64,000 nt of DNA. Source: Thiothrix sp. UBA5583 (GTDB taxonomy: Bacteria > Pseudomonadota > Gammaproteobacteria > Thiotrichales > Thiotrichaceae). Below the pieces are notes generated by a model. The model was given only the letters and a program-made list of their open reading frames with translations, made no database searches and was not told the DNA's origin. The DNA is taken from positions 110,131-174,130 of the forward strand of contig DILV01000026.1 of NCBI GenBank assembly GCA_002425225.1, written 5' to 3'. The position numbers and the translations under genes were made by a program. Below are positions 44,701-50,207 of this stretch, piece after piece (positions within the stretch are counted from its first letter, which is position 1; each line of letters begins with the position of its first letter).

Positions 44701-46071
44701 CTGGATGCTGACAATGACGGCGATCTGGCTGACCCGGATAACGGTTTGGCAGGCATCACGGTGGAATTGTTCAGTGACCCGAATGGCGATGGCAACCCGG
44801 ATGACGGTGCAAGCGTTGGCAGTGTCCTGACCGACGAAACCGGGCGTTACGTGTTTACTGATGTGCTTGCCGGTAACTGGGTGGTAATTGCCACCGACAA
44901 ACCGGGGCATGTTTCCACGGCTGATCTGGCAATGCCGAATGATAACCGCATTCCGGTCGTCGTCGATGTGGTCGATGGTAGCAGCGTGTGCCGCTTGCCG
45001 GATGGCAAAACCACTTGTACCGGGCTGAACTTCCTTGATGCGCAACTGAGCAGTGCTATCCGCTTGCAGAAAACCGCCTATCAGGGGCATGACGCTGGGG
45101 CGAAGTGCGGTACGGAACAGGCAAAAACCGAGCTGACGCTGGTAGACCTCGACAAGGACAAGCGTGAAAACGTCACCTACTGTTTCGAGATCACCAATAC
45201 TGGCGACAACTGGTTGGCACAAGTGGCGTTGCTGGATGAAACCCTCGGTCTGACGGCTGACAAGCTCAAACCGTTGGGTAGCGTGCCCACTCTGCTGACT
45301 CCGCTGAGCAAGGATGCTAATGCCCGTATCCGTTACTATTACGAGCATGTCATTACTGCCGGTATCGTCAATAAAGCCAGTGTCAGTGCGAAACCGGCAC
45401 AGCCAGACGGTACGCTCCTGGGTGGCTCGCTGGATGCCAGTAGCCAGAGTTCGGTGAATGTCCGCTTTGTGTTTGACCCGCCAACCGCCCTCAAGACGGT
45501 CACGGCAACCGGCGAACACGTGATGTTGTGGCAAATGGTCTGGATCAACAGCAGCAGCGATACGGTTGCAGGTGTGGAAATCTTCGACGGTGTACCAGAA
45601 GGCACTCGCTATGCCGCTATGCAAGCTGGGGCGAATGTCAGTGCTGACGGGGTTTACTGTGAAGCACGTGGCACATCACATACCGATATTTGCCGCTACG
45701 AAGCACCAACAGCAGAATTCCCGCGAGGTCGGGTCTACTGGAAAGGTGCAATCGGTGCTGATCTGGGGCAGACCACCGAAAATGAGGCAGCGAATGAAGT
45801 CGTGATCCGCTTCTACAGCATGTTGAGCAAGGTCGGTGAGCAGCAAACCATCGAAAACCAAGCGACTTCCAACTGGGACTTGGATAATGATGGCAAGCCG
45901 GAATACGCCGATGTCAAAACCGACAATGGCGATACAGCACAACCGGGTGACAGCACCGGGATTTCACTGGGTTCACCGGAACAAATCCCGACCTTGAGTG
46001 AATGGGCGCTGTTGTTGTTGAGTTTCCTGATGATGCTGGTGGCCTTTGGCTACCGGCACAAACGGGGATAA
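29716..46071 (+). CDS. Giant secreted SdrD B-like repeat protein with IPTL-CTERM anchor
   Basis: A 5451-residue surface protein. A signal peptide (residues 1-27, ending ALASA) is followed by about 1050 residues without recognised repeats, which include conserved-looking beta segments and several cysteines. From residue 1085 to about 5112 there are roughly 35 SdrD B/Cna-B-like domains of 100-130 residues. Each opens with a motif such as LGDYVWLDANGNGVQDAGEP, whose DxNxNGxxD core is a likely calcium site. A DUF11-like pair of beta domains follows (5113-5405), and the protein ends with IPTLSEW (5424-5430), a hydrophobic helix and YRHKRG, the IPTL-CTERM sorting signal. Family knowledge: such stalks project adhesins or form cell-surface sheaths, and the CTERM signal is processed by an exosortase-like enzyme, not encoded here. 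The gene stands alone between two terminators. An unbroken frame of 16 kb despite strong internal repetition argues for selection. Confidence 0.9.
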   Translation: MSHPPSLLGLRILWLCVFLLFPALASATPALNLGPFGPNNGTVDGTAPFNVLNGCGGDAGNRQTAGEDCGEANLVVRNQDVVAHSWSVTANNYAPGAENLKNVILEQTITPADGAVIAFERIPVVCTTAGGGGSSPVSNIVTNPDGSSKLVCNLGEFTEGQQKSFSVYVKVSGKSPNDSSYTSEQRIYSLDSAGVENATPDDSPKVGPILISAAPAYDLIHSISSTQGLYNRDPGKRDVGNGLEMGYYTYMMIRVAATRKTGVEAITQPFSFDNVITATHTDGVTPYPEFEYHITQCIPQPSGWGGEVWGNETMYADQPQNTKVIDSGTCEYTRSNPADPTSDYSFTIKDADLSGNRYPTKTVYGGSDLTAGPYYVVNHRVQIWIPFRTIDGEDGVMGNNNGQVKVSSALEGFDPNGVSGTSNFGALKEPGFGGALMDDGTRSNNLLGPTDYPIFPAGSFCDYYFDRDTDSGANYTYLPTQSGWHSGDGEVEPGQTFHNKINYGNAGSVNLTNPVACMAFDNSTMKPVTRDKIGASADGVYAYVGTYAGEGFDHTKYMVEYAHADVTGDDVLDGDHNGTNDYDLASGRYIGDWTKSAALRCDDAVPPGGWFTDINAVPGGLDKVNMVRVRLKNPAADALEPGQWIRFNLPLEARNTFNGGPQNGQQIPIGTVLASFGAVKSDQWANTWYPGTGGARPYIPMPETGACDGDRVTLNRVSLRIDSESLTPVAASGKTASTLAGKQIVWKLNTSAQSRQSTAVANNVKIIDVLPPLASYSASCTLEQADNTPPSLIEYNTDKDGNAAPGYTRLTWNLGDVTANSVIAPRIFCTDTDSLAPNNSNVVNWASIRADNVSFSASRQQDDHTITLEQSGSIQLSKKVDMPLDALNDDQVHTISWSNFAASFSINPPTVIDVLPFMSGGGDGSSSKSPRTPASDFHGKLVLTSKPTIAWLDGTTPGGGDPHAELGTWYYTADAPETVNYDPDNNTSNWCTEAQFGSAGCPADLSKTTALKFVSNYALERDGNPRQGMKSTFTLQAGDTVDPNSAKANKPGDLYTNRFTMDSTSLPGDQFLRSNNVSVQVAAYSIGDFVFADNNQNGIYDAGTDAPAPDGVTVDLYDSADKKVATTTTGLVGIGRFLFEPLASGQYYVKIPASQFQSGGKLFGWQASVVPDGAKEADDKNETVDQHGYVSGTLTANGVRTGLLELSANPPPPGGVPTGNEPMGDNAGGITDPTGDDFSNLTLDIGLVPPPASLGDTVWNDVNQNGVQDVGEQGLSNVLVKLLDKDGVELKNMRTDAAGKYQFSNLAAGSYYVEVVKPAGYTHSPQDQGADDTSDSDVAVATGRSALITLGFGMENPDVDAGLYKAASIGDRVWLDANGDGKQDPTETTNLANVTIVLQNSVGTTLATTQTDANGAYLFTGLMPGIYKVDIDTADADLIGYTLTTNNDPHSVTLTEGQVYADADFGFVNFASVGDFVWDDLNGNGIQDDGEAGIAGVTVRLLDKTGATVMGTTSTDATGKYLFSNLTPGDYLLEFAKPEAYAGFVSADKGADNSKDSDVDVASGRTAAFTLAGGANLRDMDAGLYKAASLGDTVWFDANGDGMQDAAETGVAGVNVTLTGTRGDGTAITASSKATDALGNYLFENLYPGNYSVTFALPAGMSFTSQNQGADDAKDSDVASDGIASATLKSGDNNLTLDAGVRPASVAGRVWIDNNTPNAQDDGLAAENGVVGVSINLIDTKTGAVFATTTTGADGLYNFTGVLPGNYQVQVIEPAEMGFVKQDQGGDDTKDSDVAVADGKSHAFDVKSGDAIIDVDAGIEPGALGDHVWLDLNGNNLQDSGEPGVANVTVNLLDGSGTVVATQTTDATGFYNFAAVLPGNYSVQFLPPAGMTLVTANVGSNDTIDSDPGVDGKIAVTVVSGVGNQTVDAGIVPAKLGDFVWWDQDGDGTQGASEPAVVGMTVNLRDKDGKPVLDAGGNAMTAITDAQGKYEFVVLPGEYQVGFVLPAGATFSKLDQGSNDAADSDADLATGLTPVVKLLSGDVNTTLDAGLSVSSVSGYVLEDRNANGVHDAAEPGIVGVSLTLVGNDVFGNPLTATATTNADGFYSFSVPVGTYTVTETNPATYLSSGSKAGSAAGAAVVDADIVTTPAPGGSTSERNDFFDYRIGSIAGQVRDDVDYDGALADVETGIPGVTIILLRDDVEVARTATDSDGNYLFPNLKPGNYVVVENDLALWDSTADSEGANDNRVAVALASAQHSTGNDFLDSQQKGSLSGVVWTDTDTDGVRDAGENGIPGVTVKVLDSKGTVVATLTTDNTGAYAAADLPPGNYTVQIDPATLPAGTQQTGDPDAVLDHQTVAEVKPAQDTSGLDFGYVGKVFLGDRVWHDLNANGIQEDSEPGLAGVTVLLYRDANGNGVAEPDEQLKSVVTPASGAYLFADLLPLDYLVKFTLPNGYLRSPSNQGADDGKDSDTDADGQVAVSLKTGATATIDAGFYQLAKLGDYVWLDANSNGVQDAAEPFMAGVEVQLLDSTGKILATTTTDSTGNYLFSDLTPAAYSVKFVAPTGMSFTTAKQGADTTLDSDADSNGVAGVTLISAETQLGIDAGIMPAAISGRVWGDNQTPHVQDDDITSTEDGVVGVGINLIDVKTGKVVATTTTGADGIYQFTGVLPGDYQVQIIEPANMGFVKQDQGGDDSKDSDVNVEDGKSHTFTVKSGDSITDVDAGIEPGALGDRVWLDSNGNGLQDSGEPGIANVTVNLLDGSGAIVATQTTDATGFYNFAAVLPGEYTVQFVVPAGMTLVTANQGSDDTLDSDPAADGKVVVTIVSGVGNQTVDAGIVPAKLGDYVWQDLNGDGKQDAAEPAVAGLIVNLLDKDGKPMLDVGGNAITTTTDQDGNYQFMVLPGEYRVGFSLPTGVAATKADQGADDAADSDADPATLMTPTVTLASGAANVTLDLGLAPATVSGYVIEDANANGVQDSGELVIVGVTVTLTGKDAFGVEITQNTTTDANGLYSFTVPAGQYTLKETNPADYFSSGSKAGSVAGASVVGMDEVMTPVAGGSISERNDFFDYRIGSIAGQVRDDVDYDGALADVEIGIPGVTIILTLNDIEVARTATDSDGNYLFPNLKPGNYVVVETDLALWDSTADIEGANDNRVAVTLASAQHSTGNDFLDSKQKGSLSGVVWTDTDTDGVRDVGEPVLAGVKVTVLDSSGNPVATLTTNEQGVYSAADLPPGTYTLKIDPASLPAGSQQTGDPDGVKDHQTVAVVKPAQETSGLDFGYVTLVSLGDKVWHDLNANGVQDADEPGLAGVMVALYRDTNNNGIPDADEQVKAVLTDGTGAYLFSKLLPLDYLVTFSQPDGYQRSPAKQGSDAALDSDANAQGVVEISLTADTTAVDAGFYKLGTLGDYVWLDANQNGLQDAGEPAITGMTVQLLDSAGAVVATTTTDATGMYQFKDVVPAPYSVKFVAPEGIAFTQAKQGTDTALDSDADTSGVAPVTLASGQTIDTVDAGILPAAVSGRVWIDRNANGLDDTETGVPGVKVNLLNAKTGEVVATTTTGAEGQYNFTGILPGEYLIETVQPANMVFVTPDKGSDDTRDSDVQVANGRSPSFVLNSSASVTDVDAGIQPGELGDHVWLDQNNNGLQDAGEPGIGKITVNLLDGSGNTVATQVTDATGFYNFTGVLPGDYSVQFVLPEGGQFTATDKGSDDELDSDVDAAGKVAVTVVSNVGNQTVDAGIVPATVSGTVLDDRNANGVQNDDDKPVAGVVVTITGTDAFGNPVTLETTTDAAGNYSIAVPPGTYTITETNPSDAVSTGSEAGTQGSTVVDKDSLSVTVSSGQVSANNDFLDYMPARLSGQVRDDSNGNGVLTDADSGIASISVGLWLEETQVATAMTDANGHYEFANLKPGTYSVRETDRNGWISTADVDGANDNSISVSLQSGDDKPGQDFLDTLPVNISGQVREDTDRDGDLDDADQGMAGVTVTLLLDGKPVQTTTTNDQGEYTFTAVPPGNYVISSTDPNLYAPSGDVDGGQDGEVAVTVMSGIAVTDQDFLYASVLGSLGDLVWLDRNNDSLQDGSEPVLSGINVLLSGKDSAGNAVSLATTTDASGNYLFTALPPGVYTLEYQLPLGMRLTLPNQGGNEALDSDPEILSRQVTVTLTAGEHNRDVDAGVRPAMISGSLWEDHNGDGLLTQGEPPLVEIPVSLFTDPNGDGDPSDGTQVGTTTSDTGGDYGFNGLMPGTYVVVVTPPVSYLPVPPNQGDDPSINSGVLADRRMPVTAESGDNDDKNGGFYEVGSFGDRVWLDLNGNGKQDAGEPGIRDVTLALLDNAGKPVMNPLNPEQPYRVVSDVNGEYRFDNLLPGQYFAQIDNLDGFVLTQTDAGTDDAMDSDANANGRMPAVVQSGLHNPAVDAGLLPASVTGRVWIDHNSSNGIDDGMYPEPGAVGVVVNLLDKDGKLVMTTTTGVDGIYSFVGVLPGEYQLEFVTPDNMKLVAANQGEDDTRDSDADPETGRSPLFSVTSSKVVQDVDAGIQPGALGDRVWVDLNENGVQDAGEPGVAGVTVKLMDSNGKDVALTTTDASGFYAFRDVIPGTYTVQFVLTDDMKLTVGNQGDDDAIDSDADPATGKATAVVASGAPGNQTVDAGILPAKIGDYVWLDANKNGVQDAGEMPLANVAVLLLDKADNKVASTATDASGKYQFSVPAGSYSVQIIAMDSVFTTAGLGGDAERDSDVNSMGVTPLAVFTSGTTNLTLDAGILPATISGKVVNDLWANGTVEPADGVIANVTLTLSGTDSFGNPVSLSTVSAADGSYQFLVPPGTYTLTETQPQGYVSTGSSAGTGDGTVISHDQVQVTVASNATVQDVNFLDYDPASYVVLSGKVVDDRNHNGVEDAQESGLPTVTVALFTDPNGDGDPADGVAVETVTTDSSGSFTFAGVPPGQYVVVETDPANYESTADSAGANDNRVPVTLVSGQVPTKPLFLDAKPQGSLSGQVLLDADNDGDLADPDNGLAGITVELFSDPNGDGNPDDGASVGSVLTDETGRYVFTDVLAGNWVVIATDKPGHVSTADLAMPNDNRIPVVVDVVDGSSVCRLPDGKTTCTGLNFLDAQLSSAIRLQKTAYQGHDAGAKCGTEQAKTELTLVDLDKDKRENVTYCFEITNTGDNWLAQVALLDETLGLTADKLKPLGSVPTLLTPLSKDANARIRYYYEHVITAGIVNKASVSAKPAQPDGTLLGGSLDASSQSSVNVRFVFDPPTALKTVTATGEHVMLWQMVWINSSSDTVAGVEIFDGVPEGTRYAAMQAGANVSADGVYCEARGTSHTDICRYEAPTAEFPRGRVYWKGAIGADLGQTTENEAANEVVIRFYSMLSKVGEQQTIENQATSNWDLDNDGKPEYADVKTDNGDTAQPGDSTGISLGSPEQIPTLSEWALLLLSFLMMLVAFGYRHKRG
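34831..37548 (+). repeat. Super-repeat A of the giant protein (906 codons)
   Basis: Eight SdrD-like domains in fixed order, opening VAGRVWIDNN, ALGDHVWLD, KLGDFVWWD, VSGYVLEDR, IAGQVRDDV, LSGVVWTDT, LGDRVWHDL and LGDYVWLDA. The equivalent point recurs exactly 2718 bases later. Confidence 0.8.
37549..40266 (+). repeat. Super-repeat B of the giant protein (906 codons)
   Basis: The same eight domain types in the same order as copy A. Long stretches are almost identical in DNA, for example the IAGQVRDDVDYDGALADVE domain at 36211 and 38932 and the segment after it, including silent positions. This indicates recent duplication or gene conversion. Confidence 0.8.
40267..42972 (+). repeat. Super-repeat C of the giant protein (902 codons, divergent)
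   Basis: Again eight domains, opening with VSGRVWIDRN and LGDHVWLDQ, but from the third domain on the order is altered (SGTVLDD, SGQVRDD, SGQVRED, LGDLVW, SGSLWED, FGDRVW). The period is kept at 902 codons although sequence similarity to A and B is lower. Confidence 0.65.
42973..45051 (+). repeat. Super-repeat D of the giant protein (truncated)
   Basis: Opens with VTGRVWIDHN and ALGDRVWVD as in the other copies, then KIGDYVW, ISGKVVND, LSGKVVDD and LSGQVLLD: six domains, after which the DUF11-like part begins. Confidence 0.6.
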
Positions 46072-46099
46072 CCGGCGGCTGCATGGCGGTGCTATGACA

Positions 46100-46131
46100 G
46101 GGCAGGGGCGGTAACGTTCCTGCCCTTTTTT
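46100..46131 (+). terminator. Rho-independent terminator of the giant gene
   Basis: A GGGCAGG / CCTGCCC stem with a 12-base loop followed by six T, 29 bases after the stop codon. Confidence 0.85.
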
Positions 46132-46196
46132 ATGGGTAAATATTGTTCGTTATTAAGCCGGGGTATTGCTTAATGCCATTAAAATAATAAAATTAA

Positions 46197-47777
46197 ATGA
46201 ATTTTGGGGCGGAATTTTCAAATTTTATGCGCAGGATGATCTGGCTATTGCTGGGTGGTGTGGTTGCAGCGGCAGCGATGGGCGTCATGTCCGGTCGTCA
46301 GGAGCCATTACCGTCTTTTTCCAGCCATGTTCTGGAAAACAAAGCCCGTTTTGTCCCGGAAAAATGCTGGTTTGAAACCGCCAAAAACGATGATGTGCAA
46401 TGTGGCTTCATGCACGTTGCCCCATCCTCTCCTGATCAGGCATCCCCGTTCCAGCTACCTGTAGTGGTCATGCGTTATACCGGCAAGGATCGTCAACCAG
46501 ATCCGCTGGTTTATTTATCTGGCGGGCCGGGTTCTGCCTCATGGCTGGAGCAAAAAAGCATCGAAACCTACTGGCTGGACTGGTTCAAGCAAAAACAGGG
46601 CATGAAACGCGATCTGGTGCTGTTTGATCAGCGAGGTACGGGGTTAAGCAAACCCTCTCTCCAGTGCGATGAATACCGGGAATTGAGCGCCAGTATTCTG
46701 GCAAACCCCGGCACACCCGAGCAAAACGCCAGCCGTTACCGCAGTGTTAGTCAGCAATGCCGCGACAGTCTGTTAACTGCGGGTATGCCATTGCAAGAGC
46801 TGGGCACGGAACGCAGTGCCGGGGATGTCAACGACCTGCTGCAATTGCTGGGTTATGCCCAAGGCAATTTACTGGGCGTATCCTACGGAACCCGGTTGGC
46901 TCTGGAAGTCCAGCGGCAGTTTCCGCTACAAGTGCGCAGCTTGAGCCTGGATTCCATTTATCCACCCGGCGAACATTTGTTCCGTGATTGGCCTGACCTG
47001 TTGGCAGAGGGGCTGGAGCGTATTTTCCGCGCTTGTGATGCCAGCCCGCGTTGCCAACTGGAAAATGGTGATGTAAGGGCGCGTTACGCGGTCTTGCGTG
47101 ACAAATTGCGCAAGGAGCCGCTACAGGTGGATGTTTCCCGTCTGGGTTTGGCGGGGGGTGTGCAAACCCTGCGTCTGAATGATGAAATCCTGTTGGCTAT
47201 CCTGTTTGATGCCCAATATGCCAGCAACAGTTTGCAGAGCTTGCCCGCCATGATCCGTCACTTGCAGGAAGACCGCCTTGATCTGGCCATGGGGCATATT
47301 GAAAGCTATTTGCTGCACCAGTTTGATGATGCTTTCAGCGAACCGGTATTCTGGTCAGTGGAATGCCATGACAATCCCGTGATCTCGCGTGAGCGCATGG
47401 ATGCACGGGTCAACGCCCACCCGGAATTACGTTATTACCTGCCGCATGATTATGATGTCTGTGATGTGTGGGTAGCAGACAAGCCGGTTGAGGGCTTGAA
47501 ACTGACGGAAACACCCCGTGAGACGCCCGCGCTGATCCTGTCCGGCGAAGATGACCCAATCACTCCGAGTCACTGGGCGGTCAAAGCGGCAGAGCAACAG
47601 TTTGTGCCCGAAACGACCTACCTGTTTCGCTTCGCCAATATTGCCCACAGCGTCATGGACAACAAGGACTGTGCCAATGACCTGTTCATCAATTTCGTCA
47701 ACCAGCCGAACAAGCGCCCACGTGCCGATTGTCGCTTTGATGATGCGCAAAAAGTGCTGGCAGCTCAAACCCACTGA
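46197..47777 (+). CDS. Secreted or membrane-anchored alpha/beta hydrolase, TAP-like peptidase family
   Basis: A 526-residue protein with an N-terminal hydrophobic segment (MIWLLLGGVVAAAAMGVM, about residues 14-31) acting as signal or anchor. The fold shows PLVYLSGGPGSASW (oxyanion), LVLFDQRGTGLSKPSLQC, the nucleophile elbow GVSYGTR, the acid in LILSGEDDPITP and a late His in FANIAHSVMDN. This is the pattern of proline iminopeptidase/tripeptidyl aminopeptidase-like hydrolases (S33, TAP C-terminal). Likely a periplasmic peptidase; the substrate is unknown. The start is unclear: no good Shine-Dalgarno precedes 46197, and in-frame ATGs at 46227 and 46236 are alternatives. It converges on gspN with a 5-base gap. 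Confidence 0.82.
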   Translation: MNFGAEFSNFMRRMIWLLLGGVVAAAAMGVMSGRQEPLPSFSSHVLENKARFVPEKCWFETAKNDDVQCGFMHVAPSSPDQASPFQLPVVVMRYTGKDRQPDPLVYLSGGPGSASWLEQKSIETYWLDWFKQKQGMKRDLVLFDQRGTGLSKPSLQCDEYRELSASILANPGTPEQNASRYRSVSQQCRDSLLTAGMPLQELGTERSAGDVNDLLQLLGYAQGNLLGVSYGTRLALEVQRQFPLQVRSLSLDSIYPPGEHLFRDWPDLLAEGLERIFRACDASPRCQLENGDVRARYAVLRDKLRKEPLQVDVSRLGLAGGVQTLRLNDEILLAILFDAQYASNSLQSLPAMIRHLQEDRLDLAMGHIESYLLHQFDDAFSEPVFWSVECHDNPVISRERMDARVNAHPELRYYLPHDYDVCDVWVADKPVEGLKLTETPRETPALILSGEDDPITPSHWAVKAAEQQFVPETTYLFRFANIAHSVMDNKDCANDLFINFVNQPNKRPRADCRFDDAQKVLAAQTH

Positions 47778-47782
47778 ATTTT

Positions 47783-48538
47783 TTACAGCGTGCCCTGTTG
47801 TTGCAACCGGTAACTGCCATCTGCTTGTGGCACACCGCCGATCATTCCCAGAAACTGTTTTACCCCGGCATCGACGTTTTTGCTCGGCTTGATGTTGATG
47901 TCACGCTGAAATTGACGGTTGGCTTGCAGGGTGATTTGCCCATCGACGCCAAAAGCTGCATCCGGTGCGGAAGTCAGGCTGATTTGCTGGTTCTTGTCAG
48001 CATCTACTGTCAGGATGGCGCTGTACTGACCGAAACTTTGCGGATTCATCTGAATGCCTGCCCCCTGCCATTCCAGCCGCCCGCTGGTTTGTGGCAGGTT
48101 TTGCCGATCCCAGACGATCGTGTCGAGCGTGGCTTGCAACTGACCACGCAAGGGTGGAACCATGAAGCGTTGCAGATAAGGCGTAAGCGCCTGAACGGGC
48201 AGGTCAGTCAGGTTCATGTCATGGCACTGGAGGTTGCCACTGAAGCCGACGCTACAAATGCCATCCAGTTTTCCCCCTTGCCAGCGACCTTGCAGATGCG
48301 CGGACAGCTCGCCCTTGAACAGGGAGGCGAATTGCCAGTCCCATTGCACGTCCTGCAATTGCAGGTTTTGCCAGCGTAAGCTACTGGCAGAACCCTGCCA
48401 GGGTGAACCGGCAACACCTTGCAGTTTGAGTGGCAGGTTGGCAGGCAGACGTTCAGTCAATAACGCTGCCGGAAGTTGGGTCAGGGATGTCAGCAGGAAA
48501 CTGACAACGCCAGTGAGGATCAGGGTTCGGGTTTTCAT
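47783..48538 (-). CDS. gspN: Type II secretion system protein N
   Basis: A 251-residue inner-membrane protein with one N-terminal helix (residues 5-23) and a periplasmic beta-rich domain typical of GspN: LPLKLQGVAGSPWQGSASSL, LQDVQWDWQFASLFKGELS and PPLRGQLQATLD. It belongs to the periplasmic part of the type II secretion machine, where its role is minor or accessory. It is the last gene of slt-gspKLMN, overlapping gspM by 4 bases. The remaining gsp genes (C-J) are not in the window. Confidence 0.88.
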   Translation of the reverse strand: MKTRTLILTGVVSFLLTSLTQLPAALLTERLPANLPLKLQGVAGSPWQGSASSLRWQNLQLQDVQWDWQFASLFKGELSAHLQGRWQGGKLDGICSVGFSGNLQCHDMNLTDLPVQALTPYLQRFMVPPLRGQLQATLDTIVWDRQNLPQTSGRLEWQGAGIQMNPQSFGQYSAILTVDADKNQQISLTSAPDAAFGVDGQITLQANRQFQRDINIKPSKNVDAGVKQFLGMIGGVPQADGSYRLQQQGTL

Positions 48539-49014
48539 CGTTGCAAGGTGATTTGTGCGTCAACCAGCCCGGTTGCTTCACCGGGTTTCAGGGTCATGCT
48601 GGTAGCATGGGTAGCGTGCTGGCTTTCCATTTGTGCAAGGAAACGGATCAGGTTGTCAAACGGTTTGCCATCCAGTTTCAGGGCGACAGTATCCCTGTCC
48701 TGTTCTTCGGAGCTGGTTCCGGCTCCATCCAGTTGGTGTTGTTTCAGCAGGTGGTTGACGGTGGAATCCAGTGAGCCGCCCTGTGCTGGCTGCTGCTGGT
48801 CGGGAGAGCTTTGTAGCCTTGCGATGGCAGTGCGTTGTTGTTGCATCTGGGCGCGTATGTCGCGTGCGTCCTGCAAATCCTGTTGCAGGAAAGTGTGGTA
48901 GCGGGCAAGTGGTTTCCATACCAGTGTCCAGGCAAGGGCAATGCTGGCTAGGATGGCTGCTAGCAGCACCAGGTTGCGCTCGCGTTTGTTGAGGTTTTGC
49001 CACCAGCTTTTCAT
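48535..49014 (-). CDS. gspM: Type II secretion system protein M
   Basis: A 159-residue bitopic protein. The N-terminus is MKSWWQNLNKRERNLVLLAAILA with a single helix at about 14-33, followed by a coiled coil (LQQDLQDARDIRAQMQQQ) and a small ferredoxin-like periplasmic domain. This is the standard GspM layout; it pairs with GspL to link the cytoplasmic ATPase to the pseudopilus. Its start overlaps the gspL stop by 4 bases and its stop overlaps gspN by 4. Confidence 0.9.
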   Translation of the reverse strand: MKSWWQNLNKRERNLVLLAAILASIALAWTLVWKPLARYHTFLQQDLQDARDIRAQMQQQRTAIARLQSSPDQQQPAQGGSLDSTVNHLLKQHQLDGAGTSSEEQDRDTVALKLDGKPFDNLIRFLAQMESQHATHATSMTLKPGEATGLVDAQITLQR

Positions 49015-50207
49015 GACTTACCCCCCAGTGTCAGGTTGGCCTTGATGGTATCGGCAGAGCGGGAGGTCTTCAGGTCAACACTGCCCCCAATCGAGCTTTC
49101 CAACGCGGTGCGCAGTGATTCCACAGCTTGTTCGTCCTGTGTTTGCAATTCAATCGACAAGCTGCCGGACTGGGTTGTGATGTTTTTCACGCTCAACCCA
49201 TCCACTTGTGACAGGGCTTCGGCAAGGGTGGCTAGATGGGTGAGAGAACTGTCCCCACCGGATTCTCCAGCCGTGCCGCGCAGTTTGAGCAGTTCCGATT
49301 CCAGCCGGGTTTTGAGACCGCGTGGGTCAAGGTCACTGGCAGCATCCGGGAACAACTCGGCGAACAGTTGCAGGTTTTCCGCATCCAGTGCATTCAGTTG
49401 CTGTTGCAGGCGGTAAGTATTGATGCCATACAGCCCTAGCCCCAGCAGTAGGGCGGCAAGCGCCAACCCGGCAGCCATCCGCCAGCGTTGTAACTGTTGC
49501 TTCAGGCGGGCGCTGTCTTCGGCTTGCCAACCATGCAGCAGGTTGAGTTTCATGGCATTTTGCAAGCTGGCGGCGTACAGTTGTTCAGCGTGTACTTCCG
49601 GGATGAGGGTGAAATGCTCATCATTTGCCCAGCTGATGGGTTGGTCGGCGTAGAGACGCAGGCGCAACGGGGCAGGGTTGGTTTCACGCAGGCTGGTTAT
49701 GATCAGAGGTAGGGTGTGACTGTTACAGGCAAGACCACCCAGTTCACTGGTGCGAATCCAGACTTGTTCGCCCTGTTGCCATAGGGTCAGCGTGTCGCTT
49801 TCCCACGGCAAGGCGAACACATCCGGCAGGATGGCGTTGACGCGAAGCTGACGGGTGCGCAGGCTGGCAAGCCATTCGCTCAGGCGGGAGCGTTCGATGA
49901 TGGCAACGTCAACCTGGGTGCTGTCAGGGCGGGCTTGCCAGATAATATGCTGATCTTCCGGGTCGCCTGCCAAGGCATCTTCGAGTGCGTAGGGAATAGC
50001 CTGTTTCAACTGGCGCTGGTTGCGGGTGTTGATGTTGGTGCTGGTGAGCAAGGCATCGCGGCTGGGAATCAGCAACACCACTTGTTGCCCGCGTGCTAGT
50101 GGCAGCAGGGTTTCCCACGAGCCATGTGTCCAGTCGGCAGCAGCGCCTTCCAGCAGTGCCCAGGCGGGTTCATTGTCGTCAGGTGTTTGCAGGCGTATTA
50201 CTAGCAT
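49011..50207 (-). CDS. gspL: Type II secretion system protein L
   Basis: A 398-residue protein with an actin-like cytoplasmic part (LLIPSRDALLTSTNINTRNQRQLKQAIPYALEDALA near 48-82), a membrane helix at about 245-265 (AAGLALAALLLGLGLYGI), then a coiled coil and a C-terminal ferredoxin-like domain. GspL holds the ATPase GspE at the membrane. The start lies 29 bases inside gspK, so the genes are tightly coupled. Confidence 0.92.
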   Translation of the reverse strand: MLVIRLQTPDDNEPAWALLEGAAADWTHGSWETLLPLARGQQVVLLIPSRDALLTSTNINTRNQRQLKQAIPYALEDALAGDPEDQHIIWQARPDSTQVDVAIIERSRLSEWLASLRTRQLRVNAILPDVFALPWESDTLTLWQQGEQVWIRTSELGGLACNSHTLPLIITSLRETNPAPLRLRLYADQPISWANDEHFTLIPEVHAEQLYAASLQNAMKLNLLHGWQAEDSARLKQQLQRWRMAAGLALAALLLGLGLYGINTYRLQQQLNALDAENLQLFAELFPDAASDLDPRGLKTRLESELLKLRGTAGESGGDSSLTHLATLAEALSQVDGLSVKNITTQSGSLSIELQTQDEQAVESLRTALESSIGGSVDLKTSRSADTIKANLTLGGKS

